A DNA stretch of 5,162 nt, from positions 1-5,162 of the forward strand of contig JAUIEM010000534.1 of NCBI GenBank assembly GCA_030428695.1. Reading direction: 5' to 3'. The translations under genes and the position numbers were made by a program. Under the pieces are notes generated by a model. The model saw nothing but the letters and a program-made list of their open reading frames with translations, ran no database searches and was not told the DNA's origin. Position 1 is the stretch's first letter, and every line of letters begins with the position of its first letter. Of the stretch, positions 1 to 5,162 are shown in pieces. The DNA comes from a bacterium (lineage in GTDB: Bacteria; Planctomycetota; J058; JAJDCP01).

Positions 1-547
1 CGACGAACGCCGGGTGCCCGAGGACGACGACAAGCTCGCCTGGCTGAAGGAGCTCAAGGAAGAGCGGCGCGGGCGCATCGAAGAGTACGCCGAGCAATTC
101 GAAGGCGCGACCTACCACGAGGGCGAACGGCCCTGGAAGGTCGCCGCGCAGCTCGCCTTCCCCTGCGCGACCCAGAACGAGCTCGAGCTCGAGGACGCGA
201 AGACCCTGGTCGACAACGGGCTGATCGCGGTCTCCGAGGGCGCGAACATGCCGAGCACCAACGACGCGGTCAGACACTTCCTCACCTCGAAGATCCTGTT
301 CGGACCGGCCAAGGCGGCCAACGCCGGAGGGGTCGCCGTGTCGGGCCTCGAGCAGAGCCAGAACGCCCTGCGCCTGTCGTGGAGCCACGAGGAGGTCGAG
401 GAGCGCCTGCGCGAGATCATGGCGGACATCCACGAGAAGTGTGTCGAGTACGGAAGCCGCGACGGCTTCGTCGACTACGTCAAGGGCGCGAACCTCGCCG
501 GCTTCGTCAAGGTCGCCGACGCGATGCTCGCCTACGGCATCGTCTGA
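1..547 (+). CDS. gdhA: NADP-type glutamate dehydrogenase, C-terminal part (5' end outside window)
   Basis: This gene encodes a hexameric glutamate dehydrogenase, which reductively aminates 2-oxoglutarate with ammonium to give glutamate in the cytoplasm. Only the last 181 residues are visible, read from base 2 to a TGA stop at 545-547; the family is about 450 residues long, so this is roughly 40% of the protein. The visible part covers most of the dinucleotide-binding lobe and the C-terminal helices. Family-typical motifs appear in order: RPW, then PCATQNEL, EGANMPS, AANAGGVAVSGLE, and GANLAGFVKVADAML near the end. The order and spacing match the E. coli GdhA type from memory, which suggests NADP(H) (EC 1.4.1.4). 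The active-site lysines and the nucleotide-binding glycine motif lie upstream of the window, so cofactor preference is inferred. The frame is intact with a normal C-terminus. It converges on the Ser/Thr kinase gene across a repeat-bearing spacer. Confidence 0.93.
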   Translation, partial: DERRVPEDDDKLAWLKELKEERRGRIEEYAEQFEGATYHEGERPWKVAAQLAFPCATQNELELEDAKTLVDNGLIAVSEGANMPSTNDAVRHFLTSKILFGPAKAANAGGVAVSGLEQSQNALRLSWSHEEVEERLREIMADIHEKCVEYGSRDGFVDYVKGANLAGFVKVADAMLAYGIV

Positions 548-573
548 GCGGGCGTCATACTACCTCAGCACGA

Positions 574-602
574 GTTCCTCCCGTCCGGCGGGCGGGGGTA
601 AA
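574..602. repeat. Fragment of a third repeat copy
   Basis: The 17 bases at 586-602 are identical to 646-662 inside unit 1, exactly 60 bases apart. The bases just before (about 576-585, CTCCCGTCCG) resemble the sequence that follows unit 2 at 828-836 (CTCCCGTCG). This looks like the remains of another copy that kept its G-rich left arm but lost the complementary right arm, so no hairpin is expected from it. Confidence 0.6.
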
Positions 603-649
603 GAGGCTGTCTCACGGAACCCGATGACGCACGTCCCCACGCCTGCGGC

Positions 650-670
650 GGGCGGGGGTAAACCCCGCCC
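650..670. other. Perfect 8-bp hairpin within repeat unit 1
   Basis: Bases 650-657 (GGGCGGGG) are exactly complementary to 663-670 (CCCCGCCC) around a five-base loop, GTAAA. All eight pairs are G-C, so it should be very stable in RNA or single-stranded DNA. Its right arm is also part of the left arm of the larger hairpin at 661-713, so only one can form. A related hairpin with an interrupted stem occurs in unit 2 (763-782). Confidence 0.75.
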
Positions 671-716
671 CTACCTCCGGAAAGAACGCACACACCGAGG
701 TAGGGGAGGGGTTCAC
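658..716. terminator. Long inverted repeat in unit 1, possible terminator or transcript-end structure for the convergent genes
   Basis: Left arm 661-677 pairs with right arm 697-713 with 16 matches in 17 positions (the mismatch is G667 against A707), around a 19-base loop. Two more pairs (658-716, 659-715) extend it past one mismatch. It lies about 110 bases after the gdhA stop and could block or stabilise the ends of transcripts from either side. No T run follows on either strand, so calling it a Rho-independent terminator is not justified. The palindrome is certain; the role is inferred. Confidence 0.45.
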
Positions 717-824
717 GAGGCTGTCTCACGGAACCGGACGACGCACGTCCCTACGCTGCGCCGGGCCGGGGTGAACCCGCCCCCCCAGGAAAAGCGCACA
801 CACCGAGGTAGGGGAGGGGTTCAC
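717..824. repeat. Tandem intergenic repeat, unit 2 (108 bases)
   Basis: Second copy, directly abutting unit 1 with no spacer. Both ends are conserved as exact 19-base and 30-base blocks, while the centre differs by substitutions and a net loss of six bases. The long stem of unit 1 is degraded here: its left arm has lost the sequence that matched the GAGGTAGGGG arm. A different pairing remains, since 768-778 is exactly complementary to 817-827 just past the unit's end. A small hairpin with interrupted stem also survives at 763-782. Confidence 0.88.
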
Positions 825-827
825 CCC
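768..827. other. Inverted repeat spanning unit 2
   Basis: Bases 768-778 (GGGGTGAACCC) are exactly complementary to 817-827 (GGGTTCACCCC). Just inside, the C run at 780-786 faces the G-rich stretch at 811-816 and could add pairs. It resembles the long inverted repeat of unit 1 but with a shifted, partly rebuilt stem. It could act as a transcript-end structure for the Ser/Thr kinase gene on the minus strand; that role is inferred, as no T run accompanies it. Confidence 0.5.
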
Positions 828-895
828 CTCCCGTCGTTGGCTGTGAGTCGACGTCCTCCTCCGGGCTCCGGGACAGGACTTGTGGGGGGTCAGAG

Positions 896-930
896 GTGAG
901 CAGCGCGGTAGGCTCGAAGAGCCCGCTCAC
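896..930 (-). terminator. Hairpin overlapping the stop codon of the Ser/Thr kinase gene (weak terminator candidate)
   Basis: Outer arms 896-901 (GTGAGC) and 925-930 (GCTCAC) are exactly complementary, and an inner stem pairs 911-915 (GGCTC) with 919-923 (GAGCC) around a three-base loop. A nine-base bulge (902-910) separates the stems on one side. The TGA stop of the kinase gene lies inside the outer arm. Reading the minus strand, no T run follows, so efficient intrinsic termination is doubtful. Ribosomes reaching the stop would disrupt the structure. Confidence 0.3.
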
Positions 931-3900
931 TCCCCGAGCGCTGCCCGCAGCCGCGCGGCCTCCGCGCGCATCGCCTCGAGCTCGCGGGCCTGGGTCGGGT
1001 GGGTGCCGGCGAGCGGCTCGTGGTTCGCGATCGCCTGCTCGAGCCAGGCGAGGGCCGCGGCCTGGTCCCCGCGCAGCAGCTCGAGGTAGTACAGCTCGTA
1101 CAGCGACATCGTGACCTCGCGCGCCGCGTTCGCGCTCTCCGGCGAGGCCTCCGCGAGCGCGCGCCGCAGGGCGAGCCCTTCGGTCATCAGCGGCTCCGCC
1201 TCGTCGTGGGCGCCCCGCAGGGAGTGGCCGACGCCGGTCTGGGCGAGCACCAGCGCGAGGGCGCTCCGGGCATCGGCATTGTCGGGCGCCTCGGCGATCA
1301 CCGTCCGCAAGAGCGCCGTCGCTTCCTCCAACGACGCGGCCATCAGCGAGTCGGCGACGCCGGGCGCTCGGGCGAGCAGGCCGCCGAGCTTGCCGAGGGT
1401 GATCGCGAGCTGGCGGCGGGGCCGCGTGCGCTCCGGCCAGGCCTCGGCGAGCAGACGTCGCTCCGCCACCGCCGCCCGGTACGAGGCGACGGCGTCCGCG
1501 GTCGCGGCCCGCATCGACGCGATGTCGGCCAGGGACTCGTGGCTGGCCGCGCTGTACTCGCGCAGGGCGTGGTAGTCCGGGCTGCGCGCGAGCTGTTCCC
1601 GCGCGGTGTCGCGGGCGGTGGCGCTCAGCTCGGCGGCCGTGTCGAGGTCGCCGTAGGCGCGGGCGTCGTCCGCGACGTGGAGCATGGCGGAGCAGTACAG
1701 CCGCTGGTTGTCGAGGTTGTCGGGGTTGAGCTCGACGATCTTCTTGCGCTGCTGCAGGCTCTCGACCAGCAGCTCGCCGGCGCGTCCGTAGTCCCCCGCC
1801 TTGCGCACGGCGGCGGCGAGCCCCTCGAGGGCGTGGGTGTACTCCTGGCGCAGCCCCAGCCGGTCCGGTTCCCGCTCGACCAGCGCCCCGCGCAGCTCGC
1901 GGCGCAGCTCGAAGGCCGCGATCGCGTCCTCCAGCCTGCCCTGTCGCAACAGGACCAGGCCCTGGCGGCCGAGGCTGTAGCCGTACTGGCGGGGGAAGTC
2001 GCTGTCCGGCTGTGCCTCCGCCAGCGCCTGGTAGAGCGCCCGCTCGCGGTCGAACAGGGCGAGCGCGCCGGCGAGGTCGCCGACATCCTCGCGCAGGGCC
2101 CCGGCCCGGGCGAGCACGTCAGCGAGCAGCGCCTGGACGCGGCTGTCCTCGGGATGGGCGGCGTAGAGCTCCTCGGCGATCGCCCTCCGGCGCGTGTGGA
2201 CCGCCCGGGCCTCGTCGGCGCGGCCGAGGTGGCGCAGGCAGGCGGACTGGTACTCGAGGCCCTCGCACAGGTCCAGGCGGGTCTTCAGCCGCGAGCGGTA
2301 CGGCTCCGCCAGCGACTCGATCGCCGCCACGCCGCGCTCGATCTCGGCGAGCGCCTCGGCGTAGCGCGCCTCCTTCCCCATCAACATCAGGCCGTAGCGC
2401 AGCGTCGCCAGCGCCGCGCCGTGGTCGGTCTCGTCGGGGTCGGTGCCGGTGTCGCGCAGCCTCTTCCAGCCGGCCTGCGCGTCCTGCATGATCGCCTCGG
2501 CGACCTTCTGGGCCCGCGCTTCGCCGTGGTCGTCGAGCAGCTTCTGCTCGACGCGCTCGACGATGCCGTGCAGGGTCTCGAGGGCGATCTCGCCGCGCTC
2601 TCGGGCGCGGTCGCGCTGCAGCTCGACGCGCTGCTTCTCGCTGGCGAGGGCGAGGAAGCCGGCCTCGATGGTCGCCTTCTGGGTGTGGATCTCGTCGTTG
2701 CGGGTCTCGATGTCGCGGTTCTTGCGCTCGAGCAGCCCGACCGCGACGAGCAGCCCGACGATGATCACCAGCACCGCCCCGGTCAGCCCGCGCCGCAGCC
2801 GGTGACGGCTCCGCTCCTCCCGGGCCCGGCGCGCCCCGGTCGCCGCGATCGCCGCGCGCAGCTCGTCGGCGTCCGCGACGCCCTCGAGCTGCGCCGCCGC
2901 CAGGCCGAGGTCGCCGCGGCCGTGGGCGTGGCGGGCGTAGGCGACGCGGGCGGCGCGGGCTCCGTCGCGGGCGGCGGGGTTTTCGGCCCACAGGCTCGCG
3001 GCCTGGCCGAAGCCGGCGATCGCCTCGGCGAAGGCCGCGTAGGCGGCGGGACCTTCCGCCTCCGCCGCGTCCTCGAGCCGGCCCGCCGCGTGCTCGCTGA
3101 GGCGCACGCTCTCGCGGTGGCGCAGGTAGGCGCGCAGGCGCCGCTGGAAGTCGAGGGCGCTCGCCAGCCGGCGGCCCGGGTCGGGCGCGAGGGCGTCGAG
3201 ACACAGCCGGCGCAGCTCGGCGGGGAGCGCCTCGTCGAGCACGGGCAGCGCCCCGCTGGCGGCGTGCTGGACCGCGTAGGCGAAGGTGCCGGCGTGGGGC
3301 GCCTTGCCGGTCAGCAGCCGGCACAGCACCGAGCCGAGCAGGTAGACGTCGGTCGCGGGGCCGATGTCCGCGCCGCGCCCGCTCGCGAGCTCGGGGGGCA
3401 TGTAGCTCGGCGTGCCGCAGGCGTGGCGGATGGCGGACTTGTGCCGCAGGCCGCGGGGGGCCTCCGCGACGTCGACCGCGACGCCCCAGTCCATCAGCAG
3501 GACCTCGCCGAAGGCGCCGAGCATCACGTTGGCCGGCTTGATGTCGTTGTGCACGATCTCGACGCTGTGGGCGAAGGCGACGGCGTTGCACACCTGCACG
3601 AGGATCTCGAGGTGCTCGTCGAGGGGCGCGGCCGGCTGCCCCTTCTGTAGCCGCTGGCTCCAGGCCTGCCCGGCGACGAGCTTCATGCTCATGCACAGGT
3701 CGCCGTCCGGCAGCGTGACCAGGTCGTGCACCGGCACGATGTTCGGGTGCTCGAGCCGGGCGGTGACCAGCGCCTCGGCGAGGAAGGAGGCGCGGGCGGC
3801 GGGGCGGCCGGCGTCGACGGCCTTGAGCTTCTTGGCCGCGACCTCGCGGCGCAGGCTGGCCTGGCGCGCGCTGTACACCTCCCCCATCCCGCCCTTGCCG

Positions 3901-4076
3901 ATGATCTGCGCGAGCCGGTAGGCGATCTGCGGCGTCCCGGTCGGGTCCTCGCTCTCCAGGGGCAGCGGGTCCTCGCGGAAGCTCGGGGGCGGGCTGCGGA
4001 AGGTGCTCGAGCTCGACAGGCTCGACAGCTCGACGTCTCTGCCGAGGGTCTCATTCCAGGCGGGGGGCAGGTGCAT
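927..4076 (-). CDS. Membrane Ser/Thr protein kinase with C-terminal TPR-like repeats (HND/DWG type)
   Basis: This complete 1049-residue protein should phosphorylate Ser/Thr residues of unknown partners at the inner face of the cytoplasmic membrane. After a Ser- and Pro-rich tail (1-50), the kinase domain spans about 51-316: glycine loop IGKGGMGEVY (59-68), ATP-binding K82, probable helix-C E101, catalytic loop HNDIKPAN (176-183) with D178 and N183, metal-binding D196 in DWG, PPE in place of APE (227-229), and D243. Two departures stand out: HND replaces HRD (non-RD) and DWG replaces DFG. A membrane helix follows (about 431-449) with Arg-rich residues before it, so the C-terminal 600 residues should face outward. 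They hold a coiled-coil-like stretch (450-515) and about ten TPR-like repeats (560-1045) with a 48-residue period. The ATG start is supported by GGAGGA four bases upstream. It lies 85 bases after the histidine kinase gene. Substrates and signal are unknown. Confidence 0.95.
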   Translation of the reverse strand: MHLPPAWNETLGRDVELSSLSSSSTFRSPPPSFREDPLPLESEDPTGTPQIAYRLAQIIGKGGMGEVYSARQASLRREVAAKKLKAVDAGRPAARASFLAEALVTARLEHPNIVPVHDLVTLPDGDLCMSMKLVAGQAWSQRLQKGQPAAPLDEHLEILVQVCNAVAFAHSVEIVHNDIKPANVMLGAFGEVLLMDWGVAVDVAEAPRGLRHKSAIRHACGTPSYMPPELASGRGADIGPATDVYLLGSVLCRLLTGKAPHAGTFAYAVQHAASGALPVLDEALPAELRRLCLDALAPDPGRRLASALDFQRRLRAYLRHRESVRLSEHAAGRLEDAAEAEGPAAYAAFAEAIAGFGQAASLWAENPAARDGARAARVAYARHAHGRGDLGLAAAQLEGVADADELRAAIAATGARRAREERSRHRLRRGLTGAVLVIIVGLLVAVGLLERKNRDIETRNDEIHTQKATIEAGFLALASEKQRVELQRDRARERGEIALETLHGIVERVEQKLLDDHGEARAQKVAEAIMQDAQAGWKRLRDTGTDPDETDHGAALATLRYGLMLMGKEARYAEALAEIERGVAAIESLAEPYRSRLKTRLDLCEGLEYQSACLRHLGRADEARAVHTRRRAIAEELYAAHPEDSRVQALLADVLARAGALREDVGDLAGALALFDRERALYQALAEAQPDSDFPRQYGYSLGRQGLVLLRQGRLEDAIAAFELRRELRGALVEREPDRLGLRQEYTHALEGLAAAVRKAGDYGRAGELLVESLQQRKKIVELNPDNLDNQRLYCSAMLHVADDARAYGDLDTAAELSATARDTAREQLARSPDYHALREYSAASHESLADIASMRAATADAVASYRAAVAERRLLAEAWPERTRPRRQLAITLGKLGGLLARAPGVADSLMAASLEEATALLRTVIAEAPDNADARSALALVLAQTGVGHSLRGAHDEAEPLMTEGLALRRALAEASPESANAAREVTMSLYELYYLELLRGDQAAALAWLEQAIANHEPLAGTHPTQARELEAMRAEAARLRAALGE

Positions 4077-4079
4077 CGG

Positions 4080-4086
4080 CTCCTCC
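4080..4086 (-). promoter_or_regulatory. Ribosome binding site of the Ser/Thr kinase gene
   Basis: On the minus strand the sequence reads GGAGGAG, ending three bases before the ATG at 4074-4076; the GGAGG core is five bases from the start. This is close to the Shine-Dalgarno consensus and supports this ATG as the start. The Ser-rich N-terminal tail is therefore probably really translated. Confidence 0.75.
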
Positions 4087-4126
4087 GGGACGGCGTCTTC
4101 GCATCGGCGTACACGCAGGGTAGAAG

Positions 4127-4160
4127 AGCGCCGCCGGGGCGTCCACCGGCCTCAGGCGCT
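4127..4160 (-). terminator. Hairpin between the histidine kinase and Ser/Thr kinase genes (possible partial terminator or processing site)
   Basis: On the minus strand this begins two bases after the histidine kinase stop codon. Outer arms 4127-4132 (AGCGCC) and 4155-4160 (GGCGCT) pair fully, and an inner stem pairs 4133-4137 with 4146-4150 around an eight-base loop; four bases (4151-4154) bulge out. The stem is followed on the minus strand only by CTTCTA, a poor T run. It could lower transcription into the Ser/Thr kinase gene or mark an mRNA processing site. The pairing is seen; the function is a guess. No convincing promoter is visible in the 85-base gap. Confidence 0.35.
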
Positions 4161-4161
4161 G

Positions 4162-5162
4162 TCAGGAAAAGCGCACGCGCACGCGGGTCCCGCCTCCCTC
4201 CCGCGGCTCGATCGTCAGCGCGGCCCGATGCGCCTCGACGATGCGCGCGACCACGCTGAGGCCCAGGCCCGAGCCGCGGATGTGCGGGGCCGCGCTGCCG
4301 CGGAAGAAGGGCTCGCAGACCCGGGCGCGCTCGGGGGCGGGGATGCCGACGCCGCGGTCGGCGACCTCGAGGACGACCGCGTCGTCTTCCTCCCGCAGGC
4401 TGACCTCCACCGCCCCCTCGGAGAACTTCAGGGCGTTGGACAGGAGGTTCCCGAGCAGGCTCGCGATGGCGGGCGGATCGTGGGGAAGCGGGCGCAGCGC
4501 GGCGTCGATGTCGACCCGCAGCGTGCGCTCCGGGGGCAGGGTGTAGCCGTCGAGCGTCGCGCGCACGGTCGCGGCGAGCGCGGTCGGCGTCTCTTCCCGC
4601 CGCGGACCGGGCCGCCGGGTCAGGCGCAGGACGTTCTCGATCAGGCCGTGCAGGCGCTGGGTCTCGCCGAGGATGATGCCGAGGAAGGCCTCGCGCTGCG
4701 CCTGCTCGGAGACCCGGCCGGCGTGCAGGGTCTCGGCGTACAGTTGGATCAGCGAGAGCGGCGTCTTCAGGTCGTGGGTGACCCCGGCGAGGAAGTCCGC
4801 CCGCGTCCGCGCCAGGGCCAGGGCCCGGCGGGCCGCCGCCGCCCCCGCCAGCAGCGAGCCGAGCAGCACGAGCCCCGCCAGGCCGAGCACTCCCGCCAGC
4901 AGCCAGCGTTGCCGGGCGAGCGCCCGCGCGGCCCCGGCGTCCGGGAGCGCCGCCAGCCGCAGGCTCCAGCCCTCGAGCAGGCCGCGCAGGGGGAGCGTCC
5001 GGTGCGGGCCCTCCACCGCGCCGAGCACCGCCTCGCCGCCCGGCGCGCAGAGCTCCCAGGCCACTTCCTGCGGCAGCCGGGTGCGCAGGCTGTCGGCGAG
5101 CGTCCGCGGGGGAAGCGCGAAGGCGGCGCTGGCGCCGGCCAGGGGCAGCCGGCAGAGCAGCG
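4162..5162 (-). CDS. Sensor histidine kinase, C-terminal part (5' end outside window)
   Basis: This gene encodes a membrane sensor kinase of a two-component system, which autophosphorylates on His and passes the phosphate to a response regulator. The frame is open to the window edge, giving 332 visible residues and a TGA stop at 4162-4164. A GTG at 5064 could be mistaken for the start, but coding continues upstream without a stop. Counting from the edge, residues 1-85 look like the end of a sensor region, and a membrane helix follows (about 86-110). The dimerisation domain has the H-box VTHDLKTPLS with phospho-acceptor H129 (codon 4774-4776); HDLKT also fits the phosphatase motif of HisKA kinases. 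The ATPase domain shows the N-box GNLLSNALKFS (about 237-247), G1 DRGVGIP (D268), F-box EPFFRG and G2 GSGLGLS. Only about 18 residues separate the membrane helix from H129, leaving no room for a HAMP domain. The partner regulator is not visible. Confidence 0.93.
   Translation of the reverse strand, partial: LLCRLPLAGASAAFALPPRTLADSLRTRLPQEVAWELCAPGGEAVLGAVEGPHRTLPLRGLLEGWSLRLAALPDAGAARALARQRWLLAGVLGLAGLVLLGSLLAGAAAARRALALARTRADFLAGVTHDLKTPLSLIQLYAETLHAGRVSEQAQREAFLGIILGETQRLHGLIENVLRLTRRPGPRREETPTALAATVRATLDGYTLPPERTLRVDIDAALRPLPHDPPAIASLLGNLLSNALKFSEGAVEVSLREEDDAVVLEVADRGVGIPAPERARVCEPFFRGSAAPHIRGSGLGLSVVARIVEAHRAALTIEPREGGGTRVRVRFS

Larger units (their letters stand above)
603..716. repeat. 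Tandem intergenic repeat, unit 1 (114 bases)
   Basis: First of two adjacent copies. It shares with unit 2 an identical 19-base start (603-621 and 717-735), an identical 12-base block (626-637 and 740-751), and an identical 30-base end (687-716 and 795-824). The middle has diverged: the unit is 114 bases long and its neighbour 108, so small insertions or deletions have occurred. This copy holds two strong hairpins that cannot form together. Its layout (non-coding, between convergent genes, palindromic) suggests a dispersed intergenic repeat family, but copies elsewhere cannot be seen from this window. Confidence 0.9.
548..926. other. Convergent intergenic spacer carrying repeats, no gene supported
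   Basis: This 379-base spacer separates the 3' ends of gdhA and the Ser/Thr kinase gene. Its middle, about 574-827, is filled with repeat units rich in G and C runs. Bases 548-573 and 828-895 show nothing I can name. Reading frames that cross it are rich in Arg, Pro, Ser and Thr, run through the repeats, and match no family I know. No hairpin followed by a clear T run is visible on either strand, so neither flanking gene has an obvious classical intrinsic terminator here. Confidence 0.75.

Noticed and set aside
603..824. CRISPR array
   Set aside because: There are only two units of over 100 bases, with no short, regularly spaced repeats separated by unique spacers and no cas genes. This is a tandem palindromic repeat.
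441..899. 152-codon plus-strand frame running from gdhA through the intergenic repeats
   Set aside because: It starts inside gdhA in another phase and encodes the tandem repeats as Arg/Pro/Ser/Thr-rich sequence. The unit lengths differ by six bases, so it stays in frame by length only. There is no known family and no ribosome binding site evidence.
999..3650. 883-codon open frame on the plus strand, opposite the Ser/Thr kinase gene
   Set aside because: In very GC-rich DNA, frames opposite real genes often stay open. Its translation is low-complexity and rich in Arg, Gly, Val, Leu and Gln with no domain I recognise, while the minus-strand frame has a complete set of kinase motifs and a good ribosome binding site.
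2119..3696. 525-codon minus-strand frame overlapping the Ser/Thr kinase gene in another phase
   Set aside because: The product is almost wholly Arg, Ala, Pro and Gly, typical of an out-of-frame reading of GC-rich coding DNA, and it lies entirely within the real kinase frame.
4162..4546. Plus-strand frames opposite the 3' half of the histidine kinase (such as 4241-4546)
   Set aside because: They overlap the conserved N, G1, F and G2 boxes of the histidine kinase on the other strand and encode Arg/Ser-rich sequence without motifs.
5062..5064. GTG as the start codon of the histidine kinase (300-residue version)
   Set aside because: The frame stays open for 32 more codons up to the window edge, and those codons look like the same sensor region. 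The true start lies outside the window.

Overview
The window is a very GC-rich bacterial chromosomal segment with three protein genes, two of them cut by the window edges. The large membrane Ser/Thr kinase, with a DWG motif in place of DFG and a C-terminal helical-repeat region, is of a kind common in Planctomycetota, Myxococcota and Acidobacteriota. I favour one of these groups, but no feature here fixes the phylum.

Layout. (1) Positions 1-547, plus strand: the 3' part of an NADP-type glutamate dehydrogenase gene (gdhA). (2) Positions 548-926: a 379-base spacer between convergent genes. It holds a tandem pair of about 110-base, hairpin-forming repeat units plus a fragment of a third, and I see no credible gene in it. 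(3) Positions 927-4076, minus strand: a complete 1049-residue Ser/Thr protein kinase with an N-terminal kinase domain, one membrane helix, a coiled-coil stretch and about ten 48-residue TPR-like repeats. (4) Positions 4077-4161: an 85-base gap with a hairpin and a good ribosome binding site. (5) Positions 4162-5162, minus strand: a sensor histidine kinase cut at its 5' end by the window edge.

The histidine kinase and the Ser/Thr kinase lie on the same strand, with the histidine kinase upstream, so they may be co-transcribed as a signalling pair. This is inference; no response regulator is visible, and one could lie beyond the right edge. gdhA (nitrogen assimilation) converges on them and is probably a separate transcription unit.

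I found no clearly new system. The points most worth a second look are the repeat units with two competing hairpins, the HND (non-RD) plus DWG chemistry of the Ser/Thr kinase, its strict 48-residue repeat period on the predicted outer face of the membrane, and the histidine kinase/Ser-Thr kinase pairing.
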